A stretch of DNA of 64,000 nt. Origin: JBBQYA01 sp031412335 (lineage in GTDB: Bacteria > Bacteroidota > Bacteroidia > Sphingobacteriales > Sphingobacteriaceae). Of this stretch, positions 29,209 to 37,271 are shown in pieces. The translations under genes and the position numbers were made by a program. The stretch lies in NCBI GenBank assembly GCA_031412335.1, contig JANOCT010000033.1:66189-130188 (forward strand), written 5' to 3'. The first letter of the stretch is position 1. Each line of letters starts with the position of its first letter. The notes under the pieces are model-generated. The model worked only from the letters and a program-made list of their open reading frames with translations, was not told the DNA's origin and searched no databases.

Positions 29209-30213
29209 ATGATAGAAACTGATATTTGTATAATAGGTGCTGGTCCGGTAGGTTTATTTGCTGTTTTCGAAGCTGGTTTGCTCAGACTTCGTTGCCATGT
29301 GGTAGATGTGATGCCACAAATTGGTGGACAATTAACCGAAATTTACCCTAAAAAACCTATTTACGATATTCCAGGATACCCAATGGTAATGGCTGGTGAA
29401 TTAATCGAAAACCTGGAAAAACAAATTGAACCCTTCCACCCTACTTATACATTGGGTGAACGAGTTGAGGAATTAAAAAAGTTAGATGATGGTACCTTTG
29501 AGCTGTTAACTTCTGATAAAAATATAATAAAAGCTAAAGCAGTAGTAATTGCTGCGGGATTAGGATGTTTTGAACCAAGAAAACCAGCTGTTGATGATTT
29601 GGAAATGTACGAAGGAAAAGGTGTTCACTATATGGTTAGAAACCCAGATGATTTTATTGGGAAAAATGTAGTTATTGCAGGTGGTGGTGATTCAGCATTA
29701 GATTGGGCAATTCATTTATGTGGAATGGGAGCAAATATTACGTTGGTACATCGTGGTAATACATTTCGTGGAGCTGCAGATTCTGCTGAAAAAGTTGTAA
29801 AACTTGATGCTGAGGGCAAATTAAAGTTATTATTAAATTCTCATGTTTCTGCTCTAAGTGGAAATGGAAAGTTGGAAAATTTAACTGTTGTTTCAACCAC
29901 TGGAGAAAAACAGGATCTTGAAGTAGATAATTTTATTCCCTTGTTTGGTTTGAGCCCTAAGTTAGGTCCAATTGAACATTGGAATTTAAATTTGGATAAT
30001 AATGCTATTTCAGTTAATGTTCACGATTATAGTACAGACACTCCGGGTATTTTCGCAATTGGTGATATTAATACCTACCCAGGCAAGTTAAAATTGATCC
30101 TTTCTGGATTTCATGAAGCAGCTTTGATGGCACATGGAGCTTATAAATACATGTATCCAGATAAGCGAGTAAACTTAAAATACACGACTGTTAACGGTAT
30201 TGAAGCATTTTGA
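29209..30213 (+). CDS. Ferredoxin--NADP reductase, thioredoxin-reductase-like
   Basis: About 334 residues from ATG 29209; a TTG six bases upstream is an unlikely start. FAD-binding GxGxxG motif IIGAGPVGLF lies at residues 9-18, the NAD(P) motif VVIAGGGDSALDWA near 155, and ATP-type closing motif GIFAIGDINTYPGKLKLILSGFHEAA at the C-terminus. It lacks the redox CxxC of thioredoxin reductase, as expected for YumC-type ferredoxin reductases. The 2Fe-2S ferredoxin gene overlaps its stop by one base, which supports the electron-transfer assignment. Confidence 0.92.
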   Translation: MIETDICIIGAGPVGLFAVFEAGLLRLRCHVVDVMPQIGGQLTEIYPKKPIYDIPGYPMVMAGELIENLEKQIEPFHPTYTLGERVEELKKLDDGTFELLTSDKNIIKAKAVVIAAGLGCFEPRKPAVDDLEMYEGKGVHYMVRNPDDFIGKNVVIAGGGDSALDWAIHLCGMGANITLVHRGNTFRGAADSAEKVVKLDAEGKLKLLLNSHVSALSGNGKLENLTVVSTTGEKQDLEVDNFIPLFGLSPKLGPIEHWNLNLDNNAISVNVHDYSTDTPGIFAIGDINTYPGKLKLILSGFHEAALMAHGAYKYMYPDKRVNLKYTTVNGIEAF

Positions 30214-30527
30214 TGGACATAAAATTAATCGTCAAAGAACCTTCAGGAGAGTATACTCCAATTCTTATTCCTGATGGAATAAATTTGAATTTAATGGAAG
30301 TATTGAAAGGTAGCGGCTACGATGTACAAGCTACCTGCGGTGGTATGGCTTTGTGTGCAACTTGCCACATCAATGTATTAGAGCCAACTGCTAATATGCC
30401 CGAAGCACAAGATATTGAATTAGATATGTTGGACAGTTTACCTATGTTGCATGCCGGAAGCAGATTGTCTTGTCAATTAAAAATAAGCCCAGATCTAGAT
30501 GGATTAGTATTTGAAATTATTGGGTGA
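30213..30527 (+). CDS. 2Fe-2S ferredoxin (adrenodoxin type)
   Basis: 104 residues from the ATG at 30213, whose A is the last base of the reductase TGA. Cluster ligands are Cys42, Cys48 and Cys51 (TCGGMALCATCH) and Cys87 (GSRLSCQL), the C-x5-C-x2-C ... C spacing of adrenodoxin-like ferredoxins. It presumably exchanges electrons with the reductase just upstream. Its last codons and terminator were copied with the downstream duplication (remnant at 32507). Confidence 0.93.
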   Translation: MDIKLIVKEPSGEYTPILIPDGINLNLMEVLKGSGYDVQATCGGMALCATCHINVLEPTANMPEAQDIELDMLDSLPMLHAGSRLSCQLKISPDLDGLVFEIIG

Positions 30528-30547
30528 GATTAATTTTCTTTAATAGT

Positions 30548-30582
30548 AAAAAGCCTGCATAGAAAATCTATGCAGGCTTTTT
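30548..30582 (+). terminator. Strong terminator of the ferredoxin operon, copy 1
   Basis: AAAAAGCCTGCATAGA (30548-30563) pairs perfectly with TCTATGCAGGCTTTTT (30567-30582) around a 3-nt loop. The A/T flanks make it work in both directions, so it may also end the leftward collagen-like transcript. A near copy lies at 32563. Confidence 0.9.
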
Positions 30583-30644
30583 ATTTAATACTTTTATTTA
30601 AATTGAATATTAACTTATGGTAATTAAATTTAAAATTACATAAA

Positions 30645-31937
30645 CTATTGCTCCACAATCATATAAGCTAAATTCGAATAATCATTATAGTCTAAAGTTA
30701 ATGGACCATAGTTAGAAATACCTGCTCCAATGCTATAAGTTCCAGGAGTCAAACCAGTTATGGCAGCAGAAATACTATAGGTTGATCGATCACTTGCATT
30801 AAAATAAGGTCTTAAAGCCATAAAATTACCTCCAACAAAATTTGCGATTGGAGATCCTGGTATTGCGCTCTGAAAACATGCACCTAAATAAAAAGGAGTA
30901 TAACCTGCAATTGTTGAACCTAATGGCAAAGACCCAAAAACAATTACTCGTTGTGTGCTACTTGTAATTGTAATGGTAGTTGTTGGTCCGACAAAAGAGT
31001 AAGTACCTGCAAATGCAAATCCTGGTATAGTTGAAATTGAACCAGCAATAATTCCTGAAGTTACAATTCCTGAGGCTCCACTTTGCCCAACAGGTCCAGG
31101 ATTTCCTTGTGGTCCTGTCGCACCTGTCAAACCAGTTGGACCAACAGGTCCAGTTAACCCAATCGATCCTTGAGGTCCTGTATTTCCAACTGGCCCAGCA
31201 GGTCCTGGATTTCCTTGAGGGCCTGTTGCTCCTGTCAATCCAGTTGAACCAGCCGGCCCTGTTAACCCAATCGGGCCCTGAGGTCCAGTAGCTCCAGCTA
31301 CTCCTACAGGTCCTTGATTTCCTTGTGGACCTGTTGGCCCTGTCAATCCAGTTGCACCAGCAGGCCCTGTTAACCCAATCGATCCCTGAGGGCCTGTAGC
31401 TCCAGCCGCCCCTGCAGGTCCAGTAGGTCCAGTAGGTCCAGGATTTCCTTGCGGTCCAGTTGCTCCTGTTAATCCAGTTGCACCAGCTGGACCTGGGTTT
31501 CCTTGCGGACCAGCTGGTCCTGGAGTTCCCGGAGTTCCAGAACGCTCAGCATATAAGGCATAAGGAACGCTTAAAAACTGAGTAGTTCCAGTTATGGTAT
31601 AATTAGTTCCTCCTAATGGATCAGTATCTGTTTTTATAAAGTAAGGCCCAGCAGACCAGTCGATAGTACTAAAATTACCAGAAACAACAGCTCCACCTCC
31701 AATTTCTAAAGAAACTAAACCGTTTGCATTGGTATTTAATGATTGGGTTTCAATATACACATTAGATCCACTTACAGATCCTTGTAAAATGCTAATCCTC
31801 ATACCAACTGGTCCATTGGCAACGAGTTGATTTGAACTATTTCTAACAACAGCTTGATAGCTGATTTTTTGAGGTGATTGTGCTAATGCAGAAAAAAGGT
31901 AAAAAGCGAAAACGAATGTTAAGATAAAGTTTTTCAT
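30645..31937 (-). CDS. Collagen-like (Gly-X-Y repeat) secreted protein
   Basis: 430 residues with a signal peptide (MKNFILTFVFAFYLFSALAQ). Residues about 20-130 form a conserved Bacteroidota N-terminal domain (SPQKISYQAVVRNSSNQLV...). About 150 residues of Gly-X-Y triplets follow, built from GPQGNPGPAG, GATGLTG and GPTGPTG modules, the pattern of a collagen triple helix. A beta-rich C-terminal domain (about 290-430, ending YMIVEQ) could serve as a trimerising head. It lies 12 bp after the T9SS-sorted gene on the same strand. A fibre or adhesin role is inference. Confidence 0.9.
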   Translation of the reverse strand: MKNFILTFVFAFYLFSALAQSPQKISYQAVVRNSSNQLVANGPVGMRISILQGSVSGSNVYIETQSLNTNANGLVSLEIGGGAVVSGNFSTIDWSAGPYFIKTDTDPLGGTNYTITGTTQFLSVPYALYAERSGTPGTPGPAGPQGNPGPAGATGLTGATGPQGNPGPTGPTGPAGAAGATGPQGSIGLTGPAGATGLTGPTGPQGNQGPVGVAGATGPQGPIGLTGPAGSTGLTGATGPQGNPGPAGPVGNTGPQGSIGLTGPVGPTGLTGATGPQGNPGPVGQSGASGIVTSGIIAGSISTIPGFAFAGTYSFVGPTTTITITSSTQRVIVFGSLPLGSTIAGYTPFYLGACFQSAIPGSPIANFVGGNFMALRPYFNASDRSTYSISAAITGLTPGTYSIGAGISNYGPLTLDYNDYSNLAYMIVEQ

Positions 31938-31949
31938 GGTTGTTAGTTG

Positions 31950-32429
31950 TTAGTTTTTAATTATAGTGAAGTTTTTAATACCTTGTTGATTATCTCGAAT
32001 AGTTAGAAAATAACTACCAGAAGCAAGTTCGCTTAAATCCAAAGAAGAGCTTTGTTGAAAAATTCTGTTTTTTAGAATTCTTTTCCCTTTTCCATCAAAA
32101 AGTTCAAAATGCGTTTGATTACTAAGTGATTCATTAGTTTGAATCGTAATTTCTCCACTAGTTGGGTTGGGGAAAACGGAAAAATTCAATTCCCTTTCGA
32201 AAGATGAAATTCCTGTGGTGAAAATTTCAAAAGGTTGTTGTAAGCCTTGCGTCACATTGCCAGACGCACTTGTTTGAGAACGAAAATCAATCTGCCCGAT
32301 TGAATACGTAACCGAACCACCTGTGCCTGAAGAAACTCCACCTGCTGCAACTGTGTTTTGTTGAGCACGAGCTGAAATTCCTACTAATAAAATGAATGTT
32401 GTTAAAATTAATTGTCGATACTTTTCCAT
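31950..32429 (-). CDS. Small T9SS-sorted secreted protein
   Basis: 159 residues: signal peptide (to about residue 22), a middle domain starting NTVAAGGVSSGTGGSVTYSIGQID, then a C-terminal Por-type sorting domain (FSVFPNPTSGEITIQ ... YFLTIRDNQQGIKNFTIIKN, residues about 83-159). The sorting domain implies export by the type IX system and attachment to the cell surface. It is first in a two-gene unit with the collagen-like gene. Confidence 0.9.
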   Translation of the reverse strand: MEKYRQLILTTFILLVGISARAQQNTVAAGGVSSGTGGSVTYSIGQIDFRSQTSASGNVTQGLQQPFEIFTTGISSFERELNFSVFPNPTSGEITIQTNESLSNQTHFELFDGKGKRILKNRIFQQSSSLDLSELASGSYFLTIRDNQQGIKNFTIIKN

Positions 32430-32472
32430 AGCTAATTTTTTTTTATAAAAATAGCTTTGGAAATCGAAATTT

Positions 32473-32494
32473 AACTACCTACTTATAGGTAGTT
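32473..32494. promoter_or_regulatory. Palindrome upstream of the T9SS/collagen unit, copy 1
   Basis: AACTACCTA (32473-32481) and TAGGTAGTT (32486-32494) form a perfect 9-bp inverted repeat with a 4-nt loop, 44 bp upstream of the T9SS gene start. The same inverted repeat, shortened to 6 bp, is kept in front of the second unit (34362). It may be an operator or an RNA hairpin; function is inferred only from conservation. Confidence 0.45.
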
Positions 32495-32506
32495 TTCTAA
32501 AGAATA

Positions 32507-32542
32507 GATCTGGATGGTTTAGTATTTGAGATTATTGGGTAA
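32507..32542 (+). pseudogene. Remnant of the 3' end of the ferredoxin gene
   Basis: Twelve codons read D-L-D-G-L-V-F-E-I-I-G-stop, identical in protein to the true ferredoxin C-terminus, with a few silent differences (CTG for CTA, GGT for GGA, TAA for TGA). It marks the breakpoint of the tandem duplication and has no start codon. Confidence 0.9.
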
Positions 32543-32562
32543 TATTAATTTTATAGAATAGT

Positions 32563-32597
32563 AAAAAGCCTGCATAGAAAATATATGCAGGCTTTTT
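32563..32597 (+). terminator. Duplicated terminator, copy 2
   Basis: AAAAAGCCTGCATA (32563-32576) pairs with TATGCAGGCTTTTT (32584-32597). It matches the terminator at 30548 except around the loop. Here no full gene reads into it from the left, so it can only serve the leftward collagen-like transcript. Confidence 0.8.
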
Positions 32598-32677
32598 ATT
32601 TTATACATTTTATTTAAATTGAAAAATAATTTATGGTAATTAAATTTAAAAGTAAATTAAATTAAAAATTATATAAC

Positions 32678-33832
32678 CTATTGCTCCACAATCATATAAA
32701 CTAAGTTTGAAAAGTCATTAAAATTTAATGCTAATGTTCCTACGTTATAAACGCCTGCTCCTATTTTATAGATTCCTGGAGTAAGACCAGTTACAGAACT
32801 AGAAATACCATAACTAGAACTACTTAGACCAGTAAAAGATGGAAAAAATTGAACATAAGCATTCCCAACAAAGTTTGTAATTGGAGAACCTGGTATTGTA
32901 TCTTGATAACACGCGCCTAATTGGAAAATACCATTACCAGCAACAGAAGAACCTAAAGCCAAAGTTCCAAAAACAATTACTCGTTGTGTGCTACTTGTAA
33001 TTGTGATGAAAGTAGTTGGACCAACAAAGGTGTAAGCTGTGGCTCCCGAAGCAATAAGAGTGGGAAGTCCACCGCTAAGGTTTCCCGAAGTTACAATTCC
33101 TGTAGGTCCAACGGGTCCAGGATTTCCCTGAGGGCCTGTCGCACCAGTCAGACCAGTTGGTCCATCAGGCCCTATTAAACCAATCGGGCCCTGAGGTCCA
33201 GTATCTCCAGTTACTCCCGCAGGTCCTTGATTTCCTTGTGGACCTGTTGGTCCTGTTAATCCAGTTGCACCAGCGGGCCCAGTTAAACCAATCGGTCCTT
33301 GTGGTCCTGTAGCTCCAGCCGCCCCTGCAGGTCCAGGATTGCCTTGTGGTCCTGTGGGTCCTGTCAATCCAGTTGCACCAGCTGGTCCTGGATTTCCTTG
33401 TGGGCCAGCAGGACCTGGAGTTCCCGGAGTTCCAGAACGTTCAGCATATAAGGCATAAGGAACGCTTAAAAACTGAGTAGTTCCGGTTATGGTATAATTA
33501 GTTCCTCCTGAAGGATCAGTATCTGTTTTAATAAAATAAGGCCCAGCAGACCAGTCGATAGTACCAAAATTACCAGAAACAACAGTTCCAGCTCCAATTT
33601 CTAAGGAAACTAAACCGTTTGCATTGGTATTTAATGATTGGGTTTCAATATACACATTCGATCCAGATACAGATCCTTGTAAAATGCTAATTCTCATACC
33701 AACTGGTCCGTTAGTAACGAGTTGATTAGAACTGTTTCTAATAACAGCTTGATAGCTGATTTTTTGAGGTGATTGTGCTAATGCAGAAAAAAGGTAAAAA
33801 GTGAAAACAAATGTTAAGATAAAGTTTTTCAT
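32678..33832 (-). CDS. Collagen-like secreted protein, duplicate
   Basis: 384 residues, paralogue of the gene at 30645. The signal peptide and N-terminal domain are nearly identical. The Gly-X-Y region is shorter, with about 115 residues of GPQGNPGPAG and GLTGPTG modules. The C-terminal domain keeps FVGPTTFITITSSTQRVIVFG and SNLVYMIVEQ but differs in the middle, so the head has diverged faster than the stalk anchor. It starts 4 bp after its T9SS partner's stop on the same strand. Confidence 0.9.
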   Translation of the reverse strand: MKNFILTFVFTFYLFSALAQSPQKISYQAVIRNSSNQLVTNGPVGMRISILQGSVSGSNVYIETQSLNTNANGLVSLEIGAGTVVSGNFGTIDWSAGPYFIKTDTDPSGGTNYTITGTTQFLSVPYALYAERSGTPGTPGPAGPQGNPGPAGATGLTGPTGPQGNPGPAGAAGATGPQGPIGLTGPAGATGLTGPTGPQGNQGPAGVTGDTGPQGPIGLIGPDGPTGLTGATGPQGNPGPVGPTGIVTSGNLSGGLPTLIASGATAYTFVGPTTFITITSSTQRVIVFGTLALGSSVAGNGIFQLGACYQDTIPGSPITNFVGNAYVQFFPSFTGLSSSSYGISSSVTGLTPGIYKIGAGVYNVGTLALNFNDFSNLVYMIVEQ

Positions 33833-33836
33833 AATG

Positions 33837-34316
33837 TTAGTTTTTAATGATAGTAAAGTTTTTTATGCCTTGTTGATTATCTCGGATGGTTAAAAAATAA
33901 CTACCAGAAGCAAATACGCTTAAATCCAAAGAAGAACTTTGTTGAAAAATTCTATTTTTTAGAATTCTTTTTCCTTTTCCGTCAAAAAGTTCAAAATGGG
34001 TTTGATTACTAAGTGATTCATTAGTTTGAATCGTAATTTCTCCACTAGTTGGGTTGGGGAAAACGGAAAAATTCAATTCCCTTTCGAAAGATGAAATTCC
34101 TGTGGTGAAAATTTCATAAGGTTGTTGTAAACCTTGTGTGATATTTCCTGTCGCGCTTGATTGAGTACGAAAATCAATCTGCCCGATTGAATACGCAACC
34201 GAACCACCTGTGCCTGAAGAAACCCCACCTGCAGCAACTGTGTTTTTTTGAGCACTGGCCGAGATTCCTAATAATAAAATGAATGTTGTTAAAATTAATT
34301 GTCGATACTTTTCCAT
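33837..34316 (-). CDS. Small T9SS-sorted secreted protein, duplicate
   Basis: 159 residues, same length as the copy at 31950 with only scattered changes (for example SASAQKN for SARAQQN, SVFASGS for SELASGS). Signal peptide, AAGGVSSGTGGSV domain and Por-type C-terminal sorting domain are all intact, so both copies can be exported by the type IX system. It leads a two-gene unit with the collagen-like duplicate. Confidence 0.9.
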   Translation of the reverse strand: MEKYRQLILTTFILLLGISASAQKNTVAAGGVSSGTGGSVAYSIGQIDFRTQSSATGNITQGLQQPYEIFTTGISSFERELNFSVFPNPTSGEITIQTNESLSNQTHFELFDGKGKRILKNRIFQQSSSLDLSVFASGSYFLTIRDNQQGIKNFTIIKN

Positions 34317-34361
34317 AGCTGATTTTTTTTATAAAAATAGCTTTGGAACATGAAGTTTAGC

Positions 34362-34377
34362 TACCTATTTATAGGTA
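34362..34377. promoter_or_regulatory. Palindrome upstream of the second T9SS/collagen unit
   Basis: TACCTA and TAGGTA, 4-nt loop, at the same distance from the gene start as the perfect palindrome at 32473. Outer base pairs have decayed here, the inner six are kept. Confidence 0.35.
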
Positions 34378-34430
34378 ATTTTTAAAAAAATAAATAGCGT
34401 AATTCTGCTTTTTTGGAGCTTAAATGCTAC

Positions 34431-35900
34431 TTACCTTGTATAATTCGGTGCTTCTTTTGTAATCGTAATATCATGAGGATGACTTTCACGAATTCCCGAA
34501 GCGGTAATTTTTACAAATCTGGCCTGTTGCAATTGCGCAATACTTCCTGCTCCACAATATCCCATTCCAGCTCGTAAACCTCCAACATATTGATACATAA
34601 CCTCAGCTAAGGTGCCTTTAAAAGGAACTCTACCAACGATTCCTTCTGGAACCAACTTTTTAATATCATCTTCAGCATCTTGAAAATAACGATCTTTTGA
34701 CCCAGTTTCCATAGCTTCTATAGATCCCATTCCACGATACGATTTAAATTTTCTGCCTTCATAAATGATGGTTTCACCAGGTGATTCTTCAACCCCTGCA
34801 AATAAAGAACCTGCCATTATACAACTTGCACCAGCAGCAATTGCTTTTGGAATATCTCCAGTATGTTTAATTCCTCCATCTGCAATTACTGGAACTCCGG
34901 TGCCTTCCAATGCTTTCGCACATTCGTACACTGCATATAATTGTGGTACGCCAACCCCAGCAATAATTCGAGTTGTACAAATAGAACCTGGCCCTATACC
35001 TACTTTAACCCCGTCTGCTCCAGCATCTGCCAAAGCTTTTGCTCCATCTCCTGTTGCTACGTTTCCGGCAATAACTTGTAAATCCGGAAATTTACTTTTA
35101 ACCATTTTTACTGCATCAATTACTCCTTTTGAATGCCCATGAGCCGTATCAATCGCTATTACATCTACTCCACTATTTTTTAAAGCAGCTACTCGTTGCA
35201 ATATATCAGAAGTAACACCAACTGCTGCGCCTACCCGCAACCTTCCTAATTCATCCTTGCACGCTGCTGGATACGCTTTGAATTTTTGAATATCTTTAAA
35301 CGTAATTAATCCTTTTAAAATGAAATCCTTGTCTACAACTGGCAACTTCTCAATTTTATATTGCTGTAGAATTTCTTCAGCTTGCATTAAAGTAGTACCT
35401 AAATCTGCTGTAATCAAATTTTCTTTGGTCATTATTTCATTTACAGGCTTTAAAGCATCTTTTTGAAATCTGATATCGCGATTGGTTAAAATTCCAACTA
35501 ACTTATTTTGGTCATTTGTAATTGGAATTCCACCAATACTGAACTCCTTCATCAATCGCATAGCCTCGCCAAGTGTTGCACTTTCTTGCAAAGTCACCGG
35601 ATCTTGTATCATTCCACTTTCCGATCTTTTTACTTTTCTCACTTCATCAGCTTGTTTTTCAATACTCATGTTTTTATGTAAAAAACCAATGCCGCCAAGT
35701 TGCGCAATTGCAATTGCTAAACCAGATTCTGTAACCGTATCCATTGCTGCCGAAACAATAGGCACATTCAGTTTAATTTTTCGAGTTAAGTAAGTTTGAG
35801 TATTTACATCTCTTGGAAGTACTTCTGAATAAGCTGGTATTAAAAGTACATCGTCGTAGGTAAGACCATCAACGACAAATTTTGGAAGGAGAGAATTCAT
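34431..35900 (-). CDS. guaB: Inosine-5'-monophosphate dehydrogenase
   Basis: 489 residues. N-terminal LTYDDVLLIPAYSEVLP, two CBS domains in the middle (residues about 95-205), then the catalytic loop GIGPGSICTTRIIAGVGVPQ with the active-site Cys, and DGGIKHTGDIPKAIAAGA. The mobile flap SKDRYFQ and the C-terminal GLRAGMGYCGA are present. It oxidises IMP to XMP, the first committed step to GMP. PurA at 59096 makes the competing AMP branch. Confidence 0.96.
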   Translation of the reverse strand: MNSLLPKFVVDGLTYDDVLLIPAYSEVLPRDVNTQTYLTRKIKLNVPIVSAAMDTVTESGLAIAIAQLGGIGFLHKNMSIEKQADEVRKVKRSESGMIQDPVTLQESATLGEAMRLMKEFSIGGIPITNDQNKLVGILTNRDIRFQKDALKPVNEIMTKENLITADLGTTLMQAEEILQQYKIEKLPVVDKDFILKGLITFKDIQKFKAYPAACKDELGRLRVGAAVGVTSDILQRVAALKNSGVDVIAIDTAHGHSKGVIDAVKMVKSKFPDLQVIAGNVATGDGAKALADAGADGVKVGIGPGSICTTRIIAGVGVPQLYAVYECAKALEGTGVPVIADGGIKHTGDIPKAIAAGASCIMAGSLFAGVEESPGETIIYEGRKFKSYRGMGSIEAMETGSKDRYFQDAEDDIKKLVPEGIVGRVPFKGTLAEVMYQYVGGLRAGMGYCGAGSIAQLQQARFVKITASGIRESHPHDITITKEAPNYTR

Positions 35901-35960
35901 TGCAAATATTATATAGATTCTATTTGCGGTGCAAAATTAGCAGATTTATTGAATATACGA

Positions 35961-36812
35961 CTATCCGTTTAACGAATGATAGTTTAAATGATCTATTAGC
36001 AATTTTGAAGTTTTATTAAAATATCGTTTTGCACCATATCCCATCACCCATTGAACTCCTTGAATAGCATTCGTCAAAAAAATCTCATCTGCCAATAATA
36101 AGTTTTCAGCAGAAATTATGGTTTCCGTTAGGCTAATCTTTTCTTTTTTCGATATGCTAATAATTGCTTTCCTCATCACTCCATCAATCCCTCCTTCTGA
36201 AAGTGCCGGAGTATAAATTTTTTCATTTTTTACGATAAAAATATTACTGCTAATTGTTTCAGCAATATTTCCAGTTGAATTTAGAATTAACAAATCATCA
36301 AATCCGCCTTCTTTAGCTTCAATACCTGCTAATACATATAATAAAGCATTACTTGATTTAACACCGGAATAAGCAGATAATGGTTTTTGCATTCCTTTAA
36401 AAGTTGTAATGAGTAGACCTTTTTTATTCAATTGATAACCTGAATAATTAATTTTTGAAACTTCAAAAGCATATAATGAATCATTTGTTTCAGGTGTATA
36501 AAAGCCGCCATCATGTCTAAAAATACTCAAGCGAACTCGTGCATCTTTATAAATAGCATTGCTTGCTAATAACTCTTTTACTTTTTGATTAATAAAATCT
36601 GCATTAAATCGATTTCCATTTTCCAACTTCAATAATTTCATTCCTTGAATCAATCTTTTGGCATGCAAATCAGAAAACATAACGTTTCCATTTACAACTC
36701 GCATGGTTTCAAATAATCCATCTCCATATTTAAAGGCCCTATTTTGTAATCCTATAATTGGATTAGTTGATGAAATAATATTTCCGTTGTAATTAATAAA
36801 TTGATCGCTCAT
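35961..36812 (-). CDS. Class IV PLP aminotransferase, PabC (aminodeoxychorismate lyase)-like
   Basis: 283 residues from the ATG at 36812; a GTG start 15 bp upstream is possible. Fold-type IV features are NRAFKYGDGLFETMRVVNG at the start, the PLP-lysine region YSGVKSSNALLYVLAGIEA, and STGNIAETISSNIFIV. Branched-chain aminotransferase, D-amino-acid transaminase and aminodeoxychorismate lyase share these. I favour PabC because a PIKGT-type PabB exists at 60383 and no pabC is beside it. That choice is inference. Confidence 0.8.
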   Translation of the reverse strand: MSDQFINYNGNIISSTNPIIGLQNRAFKYGDGLFETMRVVNGNVMFSDLHAKRLIQGMKLLKLENGNRFNADFINQKVKELLASNAIYKDARVRLSIFRHDGGFYTPETNDSLYAFEVSKINYSGYQLNKKGLLITTFKGMQKPLSAYSGVKSSNALLYVLAGIEAKEGGFDDLLILNSTGNIAETISSNIFIVKNEKIYTPALSEGGIDGVMRKAIISISKKEKISLTETIISAENLLLADEIFLTNAIQGVQWVMGYGAKRYFNKTSKLLIDHLNYHSLNG

Positions 36813-36959
36813 ATCTTTTTCGATCACAAAATTGTTAATAAAATCAAGAAACGCTCATGTAAAATCATAAATAAATATAATTTTTATCAGTTTTTATTTT
36901 GATTGAGTAGAACAATTTTACTTTCATTCAATTTTTAGAATCTTAAAAAAATAATTATA

Positions 36960-37207
36960 TATCCGTTGTGCGATTTAAATCAATATATAAAAATGTTAAA
37001 TCGGAGTGCTAAGGCTTAGGGATAGTAGCGGCATCCTTTTTTTCCTTTAAAAAACAATTAAAAAAAAAAGATATAGCGGATAGCCCGGCCCGTTTTTCAT
37101 CTCGTCAGAAATGACGAGACCCCAAATTCTATTTAAAATACTAAACATCAATTATTTAAAAAAATAATTGAAAATAATTAAAAATAAATCAAACCGCACA
37201 TCGGGTA
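36960..37207. repeat. 248-bp repeat element with 17-bp terminal inverted repeats, copy 2
   Basis: Left end TATCCGTTGTGCGATTT and right end AAACCGCACATCGGGTA, 14 of 17 bases complementary. The interior matches copy 1 at 5805, in the same orientation. The CTCGTCA-GAAA-TGACGAG hairpin near 37100 has the same stem as copy 1 but a different loop and an extra pair, so pairing is kept while loop bases vary. It sits between two divergent genes. Confidence 0.82.
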
Positions 37208-37271
37208 AAACTATATTAAAAATCATGGTAAAGTTTATATTTGACAAAATCATGTTTTAATCAATAAATAG

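Larger units (their letters stand above)
30491..32498. repeat. Tandem duplication, unit 1 (about 2.0 kb)
   Basis: The unit runs from the ferredoxin codons for DLDGLVFEIIG through the terminator, the collagen-like gene, the T9SS-sorted gene and the palindrome upstream of it. The same order recurs from 32506. Identity is high in the N-terminal parts and promoters and lower in the C-terminal domain of the collagen-like proteins. Confidence 0.88.
32506..34380. repeat. Tandem duplication, unit 2
   Basis: Begins at AGATCTGGATGG, equivalent to AGATCTAGATGG at 30491, and repeats the terminator, collagen-like gene, T9SS gene and upstream palindrome. Unit 2 has fewer Gly-X-Y triplets and a diverged collagen C-terminal domain. 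Homology stops close to 34380. Confidence 0.88.

Noticed and set aside
30645..33832. Collagen-like genes as phage tail fibres
   Set aside because: No phage structural genes nearby; each has a signal peptide and a T9SS-sorted partner, pointing to secreted surface proteins.
34765..35793. Plus-strand frames of 125 and 103 codons inside guaB
   Set aside because: Exact antisense of a strongly conserved enzyme gene; shadows of its codon pattern.
36960..37207. Insertion sequence
   Set aside because: The inverted-repeat element is only about 248 bp and encodes no transposase; at most it is a non-autonomous element.
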